Shown: positions 1-10,328, counted from the stretch's first letter. The stretch: 64,000 bases of DNA from Pseudomonas sp. MWU13-2105 (GCF_023242315.1 NZ_JALLIY010000007.1:186001-250000); one strand, 5' to 3'. The notes: generated from the sequence alone by a model not told the origin. Numbers and translations are program-made.

Positions 1-138
1 GGCCTTGTCGACGTTGTCGATGTACGGACGGGTGAATTTGGCGAAGGTTACGTTTTCGAACTGCGCCAGCAGGCTTTGACCCAGGGTTTCGGCGGTGATG
101 CCGGTACCATCGGAGATAAAGAAAGCAGATCGTTTCAT
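1..138 (-). CDS. ppsR: PpsA regulatory kinase/phosphotransferase, N-terminal part only
   Basis: The minus strand reads from an ATG at 138 to the window edge, giving 46 residues beginning [17 protein letters not shown]. This is the characteristic N-terminus of the DUF299 family of bifunctional serine/threonine kinase and phosphorylase. In enterobacteria these proteins inactivate and reactivate phosphoenolpyruvate synthase by ADP-dependent phosphorylation and Pi-dependent dephosphorylation. The gene is divergent from ppsA, its expected target, and about 180 bp separates the two starts, so they probably share a regulatory region. The catalytic P-loop and the C-terminus lie outside the window. 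The family call rests on the N-terminal motif and the neighbour. Confidence 0.9.
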   Translation of the reverse strand, partial: MKRSAFFISDGTGITAETLGQSLLAQFENVTFAKFTRPYIDNVDKA

Positions 139-318
139 TTGCGCCTTGGGCCTTAAGCTGGTGACGATTCTTGGATATGATAGGCGCGGCTTGCCGGCCT
201 TGAGTGGCCTGCATTCTCACTTATTTTCCAGGTCCAGGCCACATAGCGGATTCACCTGCCACAGAGCAGCCCGCTCCTGAGCTTTTCCAATACAGTTACA
301 GTTAGTGGAGAGATCACC
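139..318. promoter_or_regulatory. Divergent ppsR/ppsA intergenic region
   Basis: A 180-bp gap separates the divergent starts of ppsR and ppsA and must hold both promoters. I could not assign convincing -35/-10 pairs by eye. A GGAGAG ribosome-binding site at 307-312 lies six bases before the TTG start of ppsA and decides that start. Confidence 0.5.
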
Positions 319-2694
<2,376 letters not shown>

Positions 2695-2698
2695 CCTT

Positions 2699-2771
2699 TG
2701 TAGGGGGTGGTTTGCCGGAGAAGGCGTCCTTGAGGGCGCCAAACGCTTCACTGGCAAGCCATGCTCCTACA
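2699..2771. repeat. REP/REPIN-type inverted repeat pair
   Basis: TGTAGGGGGTGGTTTGCCGG at the left end is mirrored by CTGGCAAGCCATGCTCCTACA at the right end, with a short spacer containing a second small palindrome (TTGAGGGCGCC). This is the architecture of Pseudomonas extragenic palindromes, which RAYT transposases mobilise in trans. It sits directly after the ppsA stop. Confidence 0.75.
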
Positions 2772-2823
2772 GACTTATGTCGTAAGTAGAACCTGTGTTC
2801 GATGTTGTAAAATCTTATTTTCA

Positions 2824-2852
2824 GGGCGAGTCCACTTGGGTCGCCCTTTTTT
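2824..2852 (+). terminator. Rho-independent terminator
   Basis: GGGCGA (2824-2829) pairs with TCGCCC (2841-2846) around the spacer GTCCACTTGGG, and a run of six or more T follows. It lies 130 bp after ppsA and just before the likely hydrolase start. It could end the ppsA message or a short independent transcript. Confidence 0.75.
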
Positions 2853-2865
2853 GTGCAAGAGCCTT

Positions 2866-3855
2866 ATGCAAAGCAGCAGCAATCTTTTTCCGGTGGCCTT
2901 GATCAGCGCCGAGCGCCGTGGCGACCTCTGTGAAGACGTCTATCGTTTGAAACCGGGCAACAGCCCCGATGGCACGGTCGAGCTGGCGGTCACCCGCCTG
3001 GGCCTCGCCGACGAGCCCAAGGCGCGTGGGGTACCGGTCATCCTGCTGCATGGCAGCTTTTCCAATCGGCGTTTCTGGTATTCCGCCAAAGGCATTGGCC
3101 TGGGCGCCTATCTGGCGCGTGCCGGGTTCGACGTGTGGATTCCGGAAATGCGTGGTCACGGGCTCTCGGCGCGCAACCATGGCTATCGACGCAATCGTGT
3201 GGCCGATTACGCCCGTTATGACCTGCCGGCCATCGCCGCGTTCGTGCGTGAGCAAAGTGGCCAGATTCCCCACTGGATCGGCCATTCCCTCGGTGGTACC
3301 ACCCTGGCGGCGGCCTTGGGCGGCCAATACCTGGGCGCCCCCGCCGTCGCCTCGGCGGCGTTGTTCGGTTGCCAGGTCAGCCGCACCTACTGGCCCCTGA
3401 AGATTCCGCCGGTGGAGTGGGGCGGTCGTTTGCTGCTCAGGCGTTTCGCTCATCTGTCCGGTTCGCGCCTCAAGCGCGGCCCGGAAGACGAGCCCATCGG
3501 CCTGGCCCTGGAAAGCCTGCGCTGGTACGGCTTGTTCGGTCGCTTCCGGGACGCCGAGCGGGACTGGTGGGGTGGCCTGGCCGAGGTCGACGTGCCGGTG
3601 CTGGCGGTGAGCGCGGTTGGTGATCACCAGGATCCGGCCTGGGCCTGTCGCAAGCTGTTCGAGCAGATCGGATCGCTGCACAAGCATTTTCTCTGCCTGG
3701 GACGCGAACAGGGTTTCAGCTCGGATTTCGGGCATGTCGAAATGCTGGTCAGCAAGCCGGCGCAGGCCGAAGTCTGGCCGCGGGTGGTCGATTGGTTGCG
3801 CGATCCGCAGGCCTTCTTGCTCCGTGAGTCAGCCGTCGTTCAGGAAACGCCCTGA
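2866..3855 (+). CDS. Alpha/beta-fold hydrolase
   Basis: A 329-residue alpha/beta hydrolase. I start it at ATG 2866 (MQSSSNLFPVALISAER) because the open frame upstream to 2761 runs through a terminator hairpin and a REP arm. The oxyanion-hole region reads VILLHGSFSNRRFW, the nucleophile elbow is IGHSLGGTT, and a late histidine is present in DFGHVEML. Together these give the Ser-His part of a catalytic triad. There is no signal peptide, so it is probably cytoplasmic. Homologues of this type are often annotated as hydrolase or lipase-like, and the substrate cannot be read from sequence. It stands alone between ppsA and rraA. Confidence 0.85.
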   Translation: MQSSSNLFPVALISAERRGDLCEDVYRLKPGNSPDGTVELAVTRLGLADEPKARGVPVILLHGSFSNRRFWYSAKGIGLGAYLARAGFDVWIPEMRGHGLSARNHGYRRNRVADYARYDLPAIAAFVREQSGQIPHWIGHSLGGTTLAAALGGQYLGAPAVASAALFGCQVSRTYWPLKIPPVEWGGRLLLRRFAHLSGSRLKRGPEDEPIGLALESLRWYGLFGRFRDAERDWWGGLAEVDVPVLAVSAVGDHQDPAWACRKLFEQIGSLHKHFLCLGREQGFSSDFGHVEMLVSKPAQAEVWPRVVDWLRDPQAFLLRESAVVQETP

Positions 3856-4008
3856 CAAGGGCATTCCGCTCGCGGGTGGTAAAGGCTAAGATATGACGCA
3901 TTGAGCGGTTTGGGTCATTGTCTAAACATTCGACCGGGGCAAGCGTTTCATCTTGTAGCGCAACCTGCGTAGTCTGGCATTCTCGATTCCATCTACAGGA
4001 GTTTACCC

Positions 4009-4500
4009 ATGAACCATTACATCACCCCTGACCTGTGCGACGCCTATCCGGAGTTGGTACAGGTGCTTGAGCCGATGTTCAGCAACTTCGGCGGCCGCGA
4101 TTCCTTTGGTGGTGAGATCGTGACCATCAAGTGCTTCGAGGACAACTCCCTGGTCAAGGACCAGGTCGAGCTCAGTGGTCAGGGCAAGGTGCTGGTGGTT
4201 GATGGCGGTGGTTCCCTGCGCCGTGCCCTGCTCGGCGACATGCTGGCCGAGAAGGCGGCGAGGAACGGCTGGGAAGGCCTGGTGATCTACGGTTGCATCC
4301 GTGATGTCGACGTGATCGCCCAGACCGACCTGGGGGTGCAGGCCCTGGCCAGCCATCCGATGAAAACCGACAAGCGCGGCATTGGCGACCTCAATGTCCC
4401 GGTCACCTTTGCCGGCGTGACCTTTCGCCCGGGCGAGTACATCTACGCGGACAACAATGGTGTGATCGTTGCGCCGAGCCCGCTGAAGATGCCTGAGTAA
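4009..4500 (+). CDS. rraA: Ribonuclease E activity regulator RraA
   Basis: A 163-residue protein with full-length match to the RraA/MenG-like fold. It reads [17 protein letters not shown] at the N-terminus, followed by [16 protein letters not shown], the [13 protein letters not shown] segment and [12 protein letters not shown]. In E. coli RraA binds RNase E and its degradosome partners and inhibits processing. Some members of this fold also act as 4-hydroxy-4-methyl-2-oxoglutarate aldolases, so that activity cannot be excluded. AGGAG lies about nine bases upstream of the ATG. RNase E itself is encoded in this window at 42.2-45.6 kb. Confidence 0.93.
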   Translation: MNHYITPDLCDAYPELVQVLEPMFSNFGGRDSFGGEIVTIKCFEDNSLVKDQVELSGQGKVLVVDGGGSLRRALLGDMLAEKAARNGWEGLVIYGCIRDVDVIAQTDLGVQALASHPMKTDKRGIGDLNVPVTFAGVTFRPGEYIYADNNGVIVAPSPLKMPE

Positions 4501-4525
4501 TTTTTTGCAACGCAACGGGGTAAGG

Positions 4526-5521
4526 ATGTTCGAGGAAGAAAACGCGCAGTGGGGGCTGGTTCATGCCCTGGTTCTGGATGGTAGGGGCGGTGCGCGCTCG
4601 ATTGCTCGGACGGAGCTCGATGGCCTGCAACTGCAGCCTGAGGAAAGCCTCTGGCTGCACTGGGACCGTAGCCATCCGCAGACCCATGCCTGGTTGCGCA
4701 CGTCCAGCGGCTTGAGCGAATTCAATTGCGACCTGCTACTGGAAGAGAATACCCGGCCGCGCCTGTTGCCCTTGCCCGAAAGCGAGCTGCTGCTGTTTCT
4801 GCGCGGGGTCAACCTCAACCCCGGTGCGGAGCCCGAGGACATGGTCTCGGTGCGGGTCTTTGCCGCCCATCAGCGGGTGATTTCCCTGCGCTTGCGGCCG
4901 TTGCGCGCCACCGATGAGTTGCTGCTGCAACTGGAGCAGGGCAAGGGGCCGAAAAACGCCGCCGAACTGATTCTCTACATCGCGCAGTACCTCACCCTGA
5001 AGGTGCAGGATCTGGTCAGTGACCTCTCGGAAGTGGTCGATGACGAAGAAGAAAAGATAGATGCCGACGAACGGTATAGTCCCGAACATGGCGCCATCGT
5101 GCAGATACGTCGTCGAGCTGCCGGGCTGAAACGCTTCCTCGCGCCGCAGCGGGATATTTTCGGCCAGTTGAGCCGGATCAAGCTGCCCTGGTTCGCCGAC
5201 GAAGAGGCCGGTTACTGGAACGAATTGAACAACAGCCTGACCCGTTACCTGGAAGAGCTCGAATTGACCCGCGAGCGCGTGGGGCTGGTGCTCGAGGCCG
5301 AGGACCGGCGTCTGAACGTGCGCATGAACAAGACCATGTACCGCTTCGGGATCATCACCGGGATCTTCCTGCCGATGAGCTTCCTGACCGGTCTGCTGGG
5401 GATCAACGTCGGCGGTATTCCGTGGTCCGGCGACCCCTACGGTTTTGTTATCGCGTGCCTGCTGATCGTCGCCGTTGCCGCCGGACAATGGTGGCTTTTC
5501 CGACGTTTGCGCTGGGTTTGA
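4526..5521 (+). CDS. cmaX: CorA/ZntB-family transporter CmaX
   Basis: A 331-residue CorA-like inner-membrane protein. The soluble N-terminal two thirds is followed by two C-terminal membrane helices (MYRFGIITGIFLPMSFLTG and FVIACLLIVAVAAGQWW). Between them is FLTGLLGINVGGIPW, carrying a GIN motif in place of the GMN of classical CorA magnesium channels, as seen in ZntB-type members. The ATG at 4526 has GGGGTAAGG before it and is preferred over TTG 4505. It heads the conserved cmaX-crfX-cmpX-sigX-oprF block of Pseudomonas. Its transported ion is not certain. Confidence 0.9.
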   Translation: MFEEENAQWGLVHALVLDGRGGARSIARTELDGLQLQPEESLWLHWDRSHPQTHAWLRTSSGLSEFNCDLLLEENTRPRLLPLPESELLLFLRGVNLNPGAEPEDMVSVRVFAAHQRVISLRLRPLRATDELLLQLEQGKGPKNAAELILYIAQYLTLKVQDLVSDLSEVVDDEEEKIDADERYSPEHGAIVQIRRRAAGLKRFLAPQRDIFGQLSRIKLPWFADEEAGYWNELNNSLTRYLEELELTRERVGLVLEAEDRRLNVRMNKTMYRFGIITGIFLPMSFLTGLLGINVGGIPWSGDPYGFVIACLLIVAVAAGQWWLFRRLRWV

Positions 5522-5585
5522 AACATGTTTCATGTGACCTGCAAAAAAGTGATCGCGTCTTTCACAGATATACCGAGAGGTGCGT

Positions 5586-5831
5586 ATGCACGATCCGTTC
5601 GAACAATCTTTGCGTGACATGCTCAAGGCTTCGCCGTCCACCCGTGACGACGATGCTTGTTTGGGGCGTGTCCTGAAAACCGCCAACCGACAGGTCGGTG
5701 CCGGTGATCTCTTCAGTCTGATGGGCCGTTGGCTGCAGGCGCTGATGATCGCCCTGAACAATGGATCGGCCCATGTTTCGCCGGTCTCGCGTCGTACCCC
5801 TATTGCTCGCTCCACGGATAAGGCTGACTGA
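5586..5831 (+). CDS. crfX: Small conserved protein CrfX
   Basis: An 81-residue protein starting MHDPFEQSLRDMLKASP, placed between the CorA-like gene and the MscS-like gene exactly where crfX sits in Pseudomonas genomes. GAGAGG at 5575-5580 is five bases before ATG 5586. A GTG two codons earlier overlaps that ribosome-binding site and is less likely. There is a mildly hydrophobic stretch around LMGRWLQALMIALNN but no clear transmembrane segment or enzyme motif. Its biochemical role is unknown. It is identified mainly by position and size, and ends two bases before cmpX. Confidence 0.82.
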   Translation: MHDPFEQSLRDMLKASPSTRDDDACLGRVLKTANRQVGAGDLFSLMGRWLQALMIALNNGSAHVSPVSRRTPIARSTDKAD

Positions 5832-5833
5832 AT

Positions 5834-6658
5834 ATGGAACTTGACCTCTGGACCCAGAGCCTCGTTACGGCAATGACTGCCTTGTGGACCAAAGTCGCGA
5901 ACTTCATCCCCAACCTGTTCGGGGCGCTGGTAGTGGTGTTGCTGGGCTTCGTGGTGGCCAAGCTGCTCGACACCCTGCTGTCCAAGCTTCTGGCCAAGCT
6001 GGGGCTGGATCGCCTGATGGGCGGCACCGGATTGACCAAGCTGCTCGGTCGTGCCGGCCTCCAGGTACCGATTTCGACGTTGATCGGTAAGATCGTCTAT
6101 TGGTTTATTTTGCTGATTTTCCTGGTTTCTGCTGCCGAATCCCTTGGGCTCGAGCGAGTTTCAGCTACGCTCGACATGCTGGCCCTGTATTTGCCGAAGG
6201 TATTCGGCGCGGCGCTGGTGCTGCTGGTGGGGGTTTTGCTGGCGCAGCTGGTCAGCGGGCTGGTGCGCGGAGCGGCCGAAGGGGTCGGTCTGGATTACGC
6301 CTCGGGCCTGGGGCGAGTGGCCCAGGGCCTGGTGATTATCATCAGTATTTCGGTGGCGATCAGTCAGTTGGAGGTCAAGACCGACCTGCTGAACCATGTG
6401 ATCGTCATCGTGCTCATTACCGTTGGTCTGGCCGTGGCCCTGGCCATGGGGCTGGGTAGCCGGGAAATCGCCGGGCAGATCCTGGCGGGAATTTATGTGC
6501 GTGAGTTGTATCAGGTTGGGCAACAAGTGCGAGTGGGCGAGGTCGAAGGACAGATTGAAGAGATTGGCACGGTCAAGACCACATTGCTGACTGATGAGGG
6601 TGAGCTGGTCTCTCTCTCCAATCGGATCTTGCTGGAGCAGCATGTGAGCAGCCGCTAA
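5834..6658 (+). CDS. cmpX: Mechanosensitive-channel-like membrane protein CmpX
   Basis: A 274-residue inner-membrane protein with several hydrophobic helices (for example FGALVVVLLGFVVAKLLDTL, WFILLIFLVSAAESLG and VFGAALVLLVGVLLAQLVSG). A soluble C-terminal MscS-like beta domain reads VGQQVRVGEVEGQIEEIGTV and TLLTDEGELVSLSNRILLEQ. It belongs to the small-conductance mechanosensitive channel superfamily. In Pseudomonas, cmpX lies directly upstream of the extracytoplasmic sigma factor gene sigX, and loss of cmpX is reported to change SigX activity, so a sensor role is plausible. It begins two bases after crfX, which points to co-transcription. Confidence 0.92.
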   Translation: MELDLWTQSLVTAMTALWTKVANFIPNLFGALVVVLLGFVVAKLLDTLLSKLLAKLGLDRLMGGTGLTKLLGRAGLQVPISTLIGKIVYWFILLIFLVSAAESLGLERVSATLDMLALYLPKVFGAALVLLVGVLLAQLVSGLVRGAAEGVGLDYASGLGRVAQGLVIIISISVAISQLEVKTDLLNHVIVIVLITVGLAVALAMGLGSREIAGQILAGIYVRELYQVGQQVRVGEVEGQIEEIGTVKTTLLTDEGELVSLSNRILLEQHVSSR

Positions 6659-6693
6659 CCCGGCAAACCCTGCTACTCTATGCCGCCGCAAAA

Positions 6694-6719
6694 ATGCCCG
6701 CAGCCATGGGCTGCGGCGG
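6694..6719. promoter_or_regulatory. Hairpin between cmpX and sigX
   Basis: CCGCAGCC ATG GGCTGCGG forms an eight-base-pair stem with a three-base loop in the 91-bp gap before sigX. No T run follows on either strand, so it is not a standard terminator. It may limit read-through from cmpX or stabilise the 3' end of the upstream transcript. Confidence 0.5.
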
Positions 6720-6749
6720 ACATTGACCTGACTGTCGGCCCGACTCGTT

Positions 6750-7340
6750 TTGAATAAAGCTCAATCGCTCTCCATGCGCTACGACCCCCGTGAACTCACC
6801 GATGAGGAGTTGGTGGCGCGTGCGCATTCGGAGCTGTTTCATGTGACCCGCGCCTACGAAGAGTTGATGCGGCGCTATCAACGAACCTTGTTCAGCGTTT
6901 GTTCAAGATATTTAGGGAACGAACGCGATGCGGACGATGTCTGTCAGGAAGTGATGTTGAAGGTGCTGTATGGCCTCAAGAACTTTGAGGGTAAATCGAA
7001 GTTCAAGACATGGCTATATAGCATCACCTACAACGAATGTATTACGCAGTATCGCAAAGAGCGCCGGAAGCGCCGCTTGATGGATGCGTTGAGTCTCGAC
7101 CCCCTCGAGGAAGCGTCTGAAGAGAAGACGCCGAAACCTGAGGAGAAGGGCGGACTGGATCGATGGTTAGTGCATGTGAACCCGATTGACCGGGAAATTC
7201 TGGTGCTACGATTTGTCGCAGAGCTGGAGTTTCAGGAGATCGCGGACATCATGCATATGGGCTTGAGCGCCACGAAAATGCGCTATAAGCGGGCCCTCGA
7301 CAAATTGCGTGAGAAATTTGCGGGTATCGCTGAAACTTAG
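6750..7340 (+). CDS. sigX: Extracytoplasmic-function sigma factor SigX
   Basis: A 196-residue group-4 sigma factor. Region 2 contains YEELMRRYQRTLFSVCSRYL, DADDVCQEVMLKV and FEGKSKFKTWLYSITYN. Region 4 is near the end with DREILVLRFVAELEFQEIAD and LSATKMRYKRALDKLRE. The start is TTG 6750, which restores the conserved Pseudomonas N-terminus (MNKAQSLSMRYDPREL) and the usual 196-aa length. SigX directs transcription of oprF and of membrane-lipid genes in Pseudomonas. No anti-sigma gene follows it, consistent with control through CmpX or membrane state instead. Confidence 0.95.
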   Translation: MNKAQSLSMRYDPRELTDEELVARAHSELFHVTRAYEELMRRYQRTLFSVCSRYLGNERDADDVCQEVMLKVLYGLKNFEGKSKFKTWLYSITYNECITQYRKERRKRRLMDALSLDPLEEASEEKTPKPEEKGGLDRWLVHVNPIDREILVLRFVAELEFQEIADIMHMGLSATKMRYKRALDKLREKFAGIAET

Positions 7341-7394
7341 TTCAGCGCAAATGTCTCTTACGTGTAGGCAAGTTCTGCTACACTTGCCGCCGAG

Positions 7395-7424
7395 TTGTCC
7401 CCCGGTTTGTGGGACTGCTATACA
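7395..7424 (+). promoter_or_regulatory. Possible sigma-70 promoter for oprF
   Basis: TTGTCC (7395-7400) and TATACA (7419-7424, continuing as TATACAAT) are separated by 18 bases. The predicted transcript would start about 7431, leaving a very short leader before the ATG at 7448. In Pseudomonas oprF is known to have both housekeeping and SigX-dependent promoters. I could not place the SigX element. Confidence 0.4.
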
Positions 7425-7447
7425 ATCACCAGATGGGGATTTAACGG

Positions 7448-8431
7448 ATGAAACTGAAAAACACCTTGGGCTTGGCCATTGGTTCTCTCATTGCCGCTAC
7501 TTCGTTCGGCGCACTGGCACAAGGCCAAGGCGCGGTCGAAGGTGAAGCGTTCTGGGGCAAGACCTGGAACCACAGCGTCGATTCCTACCAGAACGGTCGC
7601 ACTCCTGGCGTCTCGATCGGCTACTTCCTGACCGACGACGTTTCGGTGAACCTGACCTACCGTAAGGACGATTACACTCGTTCGGACACCGACACTGGCA
7701 ACCAGCGTATCCGCGGTGACCATTTCGGCCTGAAATCCCAGTACCACTTCGGCCAAGTCGGCGACATGTTCCGTCCTTATGTTGAAGGCGGCGTGTCCCA
7801 CGGCAGCATGACCAACGTAGCCGCTGATGGCCACACTGGCCGTGACGGTTCGACCTACCTGACCACCGGTGCCGGTGTGAAGATGTACATCACCGACAAC
7901 CTGTACGCTCGTGCCGGCGGTGAAGCTGACTACAAACTGGACAACGGTCGTTGGGACTACCAGGCTCTGATCGGCCTGGGCGTGAACTTCGGCGGCAGCG
8001 GCGGCAAAGCAGCTCCGGCTCCAGCCCCAGCCCCAGTAGAAGCGGCTCCAGCTCCAGTAGCTGAATCGGCTCCAGCTCCAGAAGTTGTGAAAGTGCAACT
8101 GGACGTGAAATTCGACTTCAACAAGGCCGTGGTCAAGCCTAACAGCTACGGCGACGTGAAGAGCCTGGCTGACTTCATGAAGCAGTACCCAGACACCCAC
8201 ACCACTGTTGCCGGTCACACTGACAACGTCGGTCCTGACGCTTACAACCAGAGGCTGTCCCAGCGTCGTGCTGACGCTGTGAAACAAGTTCTGGTCAAAG
8301 ACGGTGTTGCTCCTTCTCGCATCCAGTCGGTTGGCTACGGCAAAACCCGTCCAGTGGCTGACAACGCCACTGAAGCTGGTCGCGCGATCAACCGTCGTGT
8401 AGAAGCTGAAGTAGAAGCCCAAGCTAAGTAA
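7448..8431 (+). CDS. oprF: Major outer-membrane porin OprF
   Basis: A 327-residue outer-membrane protein. A signal peptide (MKLKNTLGLAIGSLIAATSFGALA, cleaved before QGQGAVEGE) precedes an eight-strand beta-barrel of about 160 residues with many aromatic strand ends. A proline/alanine hinge of APAPAPAPVEAAPAP type leads to a C-terminal OmpA-like peptidoglycan-binding domain with VAGHTDNVGPDAYNQRLSQR. It anchors the outer membrane to the cell wall and forms a slow non-specific porin. No cysteines are visible in the linker, unlike P. aeruginosa OprF. Codon use is strongly biased, as expected for an abundant protein, and a strong terminator follows. Confidence 0.98.
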   Translation: MKLKNTLGLAIGSLIAATSFGALAQGQGAVEGEAFWGKTWNHSVDSYQNGRTPGVSIGYFLTDDVSVNLTYRKDDYTRSDTDTGNQRIRGDHFGLKSQYHFGQVGDMFRPYVEGGVSHGSMTNVAADGHTGRDGSTYLTTGAGVKMYITDNLYARAGGEADYKLDNGRWDYQALIGLGVNFGGSGGKAAPAPAPAPVEAAPAPVAESAPAPEVVKVQLDVKFDFNKAVVKPNSYGDVKSLADFMKQYPDTHTTVAGHTDNVGPDAYNQRLSQRRADAVKQVLVKDGVAPSRIQSVGYGKTRPVADNATEAGRAINRRVEAEVEAQAK

Positions 8432-8445
8432 TTAGCTGACGGTAC

Positions 8446-8476
8446 GAAAAAGCCCGGCTTCGGCCGGGCTTTTTTT
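8446..8476 (+). terminator. oprF terminator
   Basis: AGCCCGGC (8451-8458), loop TTCG, GCCGGGCT (8463-8470), then a run of seven T. A run of A precedes the stem, so it could also act on the minus strand. It separates oprF from the SPI-1-like cassette. Confidence 0.93.
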
Positions 8477-8619
8477 CGCCTGCGATTTGAGCGTGGCGCG
8501 GCCGCCGACCTGCGCCAACGCCCCCTTGGACATCCGCTCATCAGATTTTCATCATGATTGGCTGGCGTCGCCCGGCCATCATCCTCGCACTGCTCAATAA
8601 GAACGAGACGGAGCGCAGT

Positions 8620-9366
8620 GTGCAGATTGATGAATTATCCGCGACCCGGTGTCCGGGCTTTTTATGTGGCGAACAGGTCGTACAGGTACAGGCGGGGGAG
8701 GCCGGCGTGTGCCTGGCCCATGATGAGGTGAGCGTATCCTGGTGCCTGCCGGCGCGCTGGGAGGGCTTGCTGGTGGCGCGGGGCATGTTGCGGGTGGTTG
8801 GCGGCGAACTGCTCGGCGAGCGTCCGGTACAGGCGAGCCTGGTCAAGTTGCAGGTGTTTATCGACCAGGGCATGAGCTTCGAGCGGGGGCGATCTACCGC
8901 CGCACCCTGGGCGGCCTTGCCCCTGGCCTCTGGCGTGGCGGCCAACAGAAGCCTGCTGGAGCCCTGGTATATAGAGTGCGCCTTGCGCGCCGATCCCGCC
9001 TATCAACCCTTTGCCGAAGTCTTGCGGCAAAGCCCGAATTACTGGCTGGTGCGCTTTCTCCTGGAGCAGGGCACCGCCAGCGAGAAACTGATCGGCCTGG
9101 CCAAGCGCTATGGCGTGTCGGTCTCGCATTTCCGCCGGTTGTGCCATCAGGCCCTGGGTTGTGCGGCCAAGCCCGAGTTGCGCGACTGGCGGACGGCCAA
9201 GGCCCTGCTGAGCATGATCGGCGGTGAGTGTTCGCTGACCGATGTGGCGCTGGAGTTCGGTTATGCCTCTTCATCGCACTTTTCCAAAGAGGTCCGCGAG
9301 CTGTTGGGCGTGGCGCCCAGTCGCCTCTGCGATATCCAGGCGTCCATGGGTTTGATTATCTCGTGA
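8620..9366 (+). CDS. invF: AraC/XylS-family activator, InvF-like
   Basis: A 248-residue regulator whose C-terminal 110 residues match Salmonella SPI-1 InvF as I remember it: NYWLVRFLLEQG, YGVSVSHFRRLCHQALG, AKPELRDWRTAKALL, LTDVALEFGYASSSHFSKEV and RELLGVAPSRL, forming two helix-turn-helix motifs. In Salmonella InvF needs the chaperone SicA as co-activator for effector promoters, and a SicA-like gene follows here after 46 bp. I prefer GTG 8620, with GGAG at 8610-8613. An in-frame ATG at 8554 would add 22 residues but lacks a ribosome-binding site. No type III apparatus genes lie within the window. Family call strong; the targets are unknown. Confidence 0.85.
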   Translation: MQIDELSATRCPGFLCGEQVVQVQAGEAGVCLAHDEVSVSWCLPARWEGLLVARGMLRVVGGELLGERPVQASLVKLQVFIDQGMSFERGRSTAAPWAALPLASGVAANRSLLEPWYIECALRADPAYQPFAEVLRQSPNYWLVRFLLEQGTASEKLIGLAKRYGVSVSHFRRLCHQALGCAAKPELRDWRTAKALLSMIGGECSLTDVALEFGYASSSHFSKEVRELLGVAPSRLCDIQASMGLIIS

Positions 9367-9412
9367 CAATCAAGGCGTCAGCGCAACTGGCGTGTTCCTC
9401 GGGGGGATGGCG

Positions 9413-9868
9413 ATGAGTGGCCCGAAAGAGGCGCTCAAGGAGATGAGCGAAACAGGCAATGAGCAGGTGCAGGGGCTCTATGCCCACGCCTGTCGGTTCC
9501 ACCAGCAAGGACGCCTGGAGGATGCGGAAAAACTCTTCCGTTTCCTGTGTATCTACGACTTTTACAACAGCCATTACTGGATGGGGCTGGCGGCGGTCTA
9601 TCAGGTCGCCGGGCACTACCGCAAGGCCATCGAGCTCTATGCGGTGGCGTTTGCCCAGGACCGGGGCGACTACCGGCCGATGTTCTATACCGGTGAGTGC
9701 CAGCTGGCGCTGGGGGCGCATGCCAAGGCCCGGAAGTGCTTTGAGTATGTGCTCAAGCAGGCGGCTCACGGCGAGCTGCCGCGGCGTTCGCGGGGCTATC
9801 TCGAGGATTTGCGGCAGGGTGCGACGCCGTCCTGTAGCGGCGCGGTATGCGGGAAAATGAAACCATGA
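9413..9868 (+). CDS. sicA: Type III secretion translocator chaperone, SicA/LcrH family
   Basis: A 151-residue class II chaperone with tandem TPR helices. GLYAHACRFHQQGRLEDAEK, LFRFLCIYDFYNSHYWMGL, AIELYAVAFAQDRGDYRPM and GECQLALGAHAKARKCFEYV correspond segment by segment to Salmonella SicA and Shigella IpgC. Such proteins hold the hydrophobic translocators (SipB/SipC) in the cytoplasm, and SicA also co-activates InvF. No translocator gene is adjacent, since the next gene overlaps by four bases. GGGGGG at 9401-9406 precedes ATG 9413; ATG 9407 is in frame but too close to that site. The preserved pairing with an InvF-like activator suggests that the co-activator role is what survives. Confidence 0.9.
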   Translation: MSGPKEALKEMSETGNEQVQGLYAHACRFHQQGRLEDAEKLFRFLCIYDFYNSHYWMGLAAVYQVAGHYRKAIELYAVAFAQDRGDYRPMFYTGECQLALGAHAKARKCFEYVLKQAAHGELPRRSRGYLEDLRQGATPSCSGAVCGKMKP

Positions 9869-10158
9869 GTTATCTGGTTCCGGGAGGGTGTGACTACTTT
9901 ATCGAGCAACAGGTGATGGTGTTGCTGGCTGAGCACTGTTCAGTGCCGCGCAGGAAGATTCGCTTCGAATCGAAGCTGTGTGAAGACCTCGGCATGGGCG
10001 GCGCGAACCTTGCCGATCTGGTGGAGCGGCTCAATGTTGCATTCCGGATTGGACTGTCGGTCGATGAGGTTTGCGCTTGGCGTAGCGTGGCTGATCTGTG
10101 TCGCCTTGTAGGAAATGCCCGAGGAGAGGGCGAGGAGCGGCGAAAGCTCCTGCTTTGA
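9865..10158 (+). CDS. IacP-like acyl-carrier-protein homologue lacking the attachment serine
   Basis: A 97-residue protein with the acyl-carrier fold pattern. It starts inside the stop codon of the chaperone gene (ATGA overlap), so translation is probably coupled. The conserved helix-II segment reads EDLGMGGANLADLVERLN and aligns without gaps to [14 protein letters not shown] of housekeeping AcpP (encoded at 53.5 kb). The DSL motif is GGA here, so residue 46 is Gly instead of the Ser that carries 4'-phosphopantetheine. The C-terminus (SVADLCRLVGN) resembles Salmonella IacP (ADICRVV). It therefore looks like an IacP relative that cannot be acylated. Function unknown; vestigial or structural roles are both possible. 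Confidence 0.75.
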   Translation: MSYLVPGGCDYFIEQQVMVLLAEHCSVPRRKIRFESKLCEDLGMGGANLADLVERLNVAFRIGLSVDEVCAWRSVADLCRLVGNARGEGEERRKLLL

Positions 10159-10300
10159 GGCGCTGTTTGTATGAGGGAATCGGCTTTTGGGGTGTAGGTT
10201 TTGTCGAGCCTGCAGCTTTGTTGAATATTCCTTTTCTATGCGGGAAATGTCCTACCGACATGGCTCGATGCGAATTCCTATAGTCGTGGCGTTCCTCGTG

Positions 10301-10328
10301 AATAAGCCCTTTTCCCGGGTTTATTTTT
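10301..10328 (+). terminator. Terminator between the IacP-like and HilA-like genes
   Basis: AATAAGCCC (10301-10309), loop TTTTCCC, GGGTTTATT (10317-10325), then TTT. One G-T wobble is present in the stem. It ends only 39 bases before the HilA-like ATG, so it can end the invF-sicA-iacP message or act as an attenuator in the hilA leader. Confidence 0.6.

Noticed and set aside
2761..2865. N-terminal extension of the alpha/beta hydrolase from ATG 2761
   Set aside because: It would be read through the end of a REPIN and a terminator hairpin and adds residues with no family similarity.
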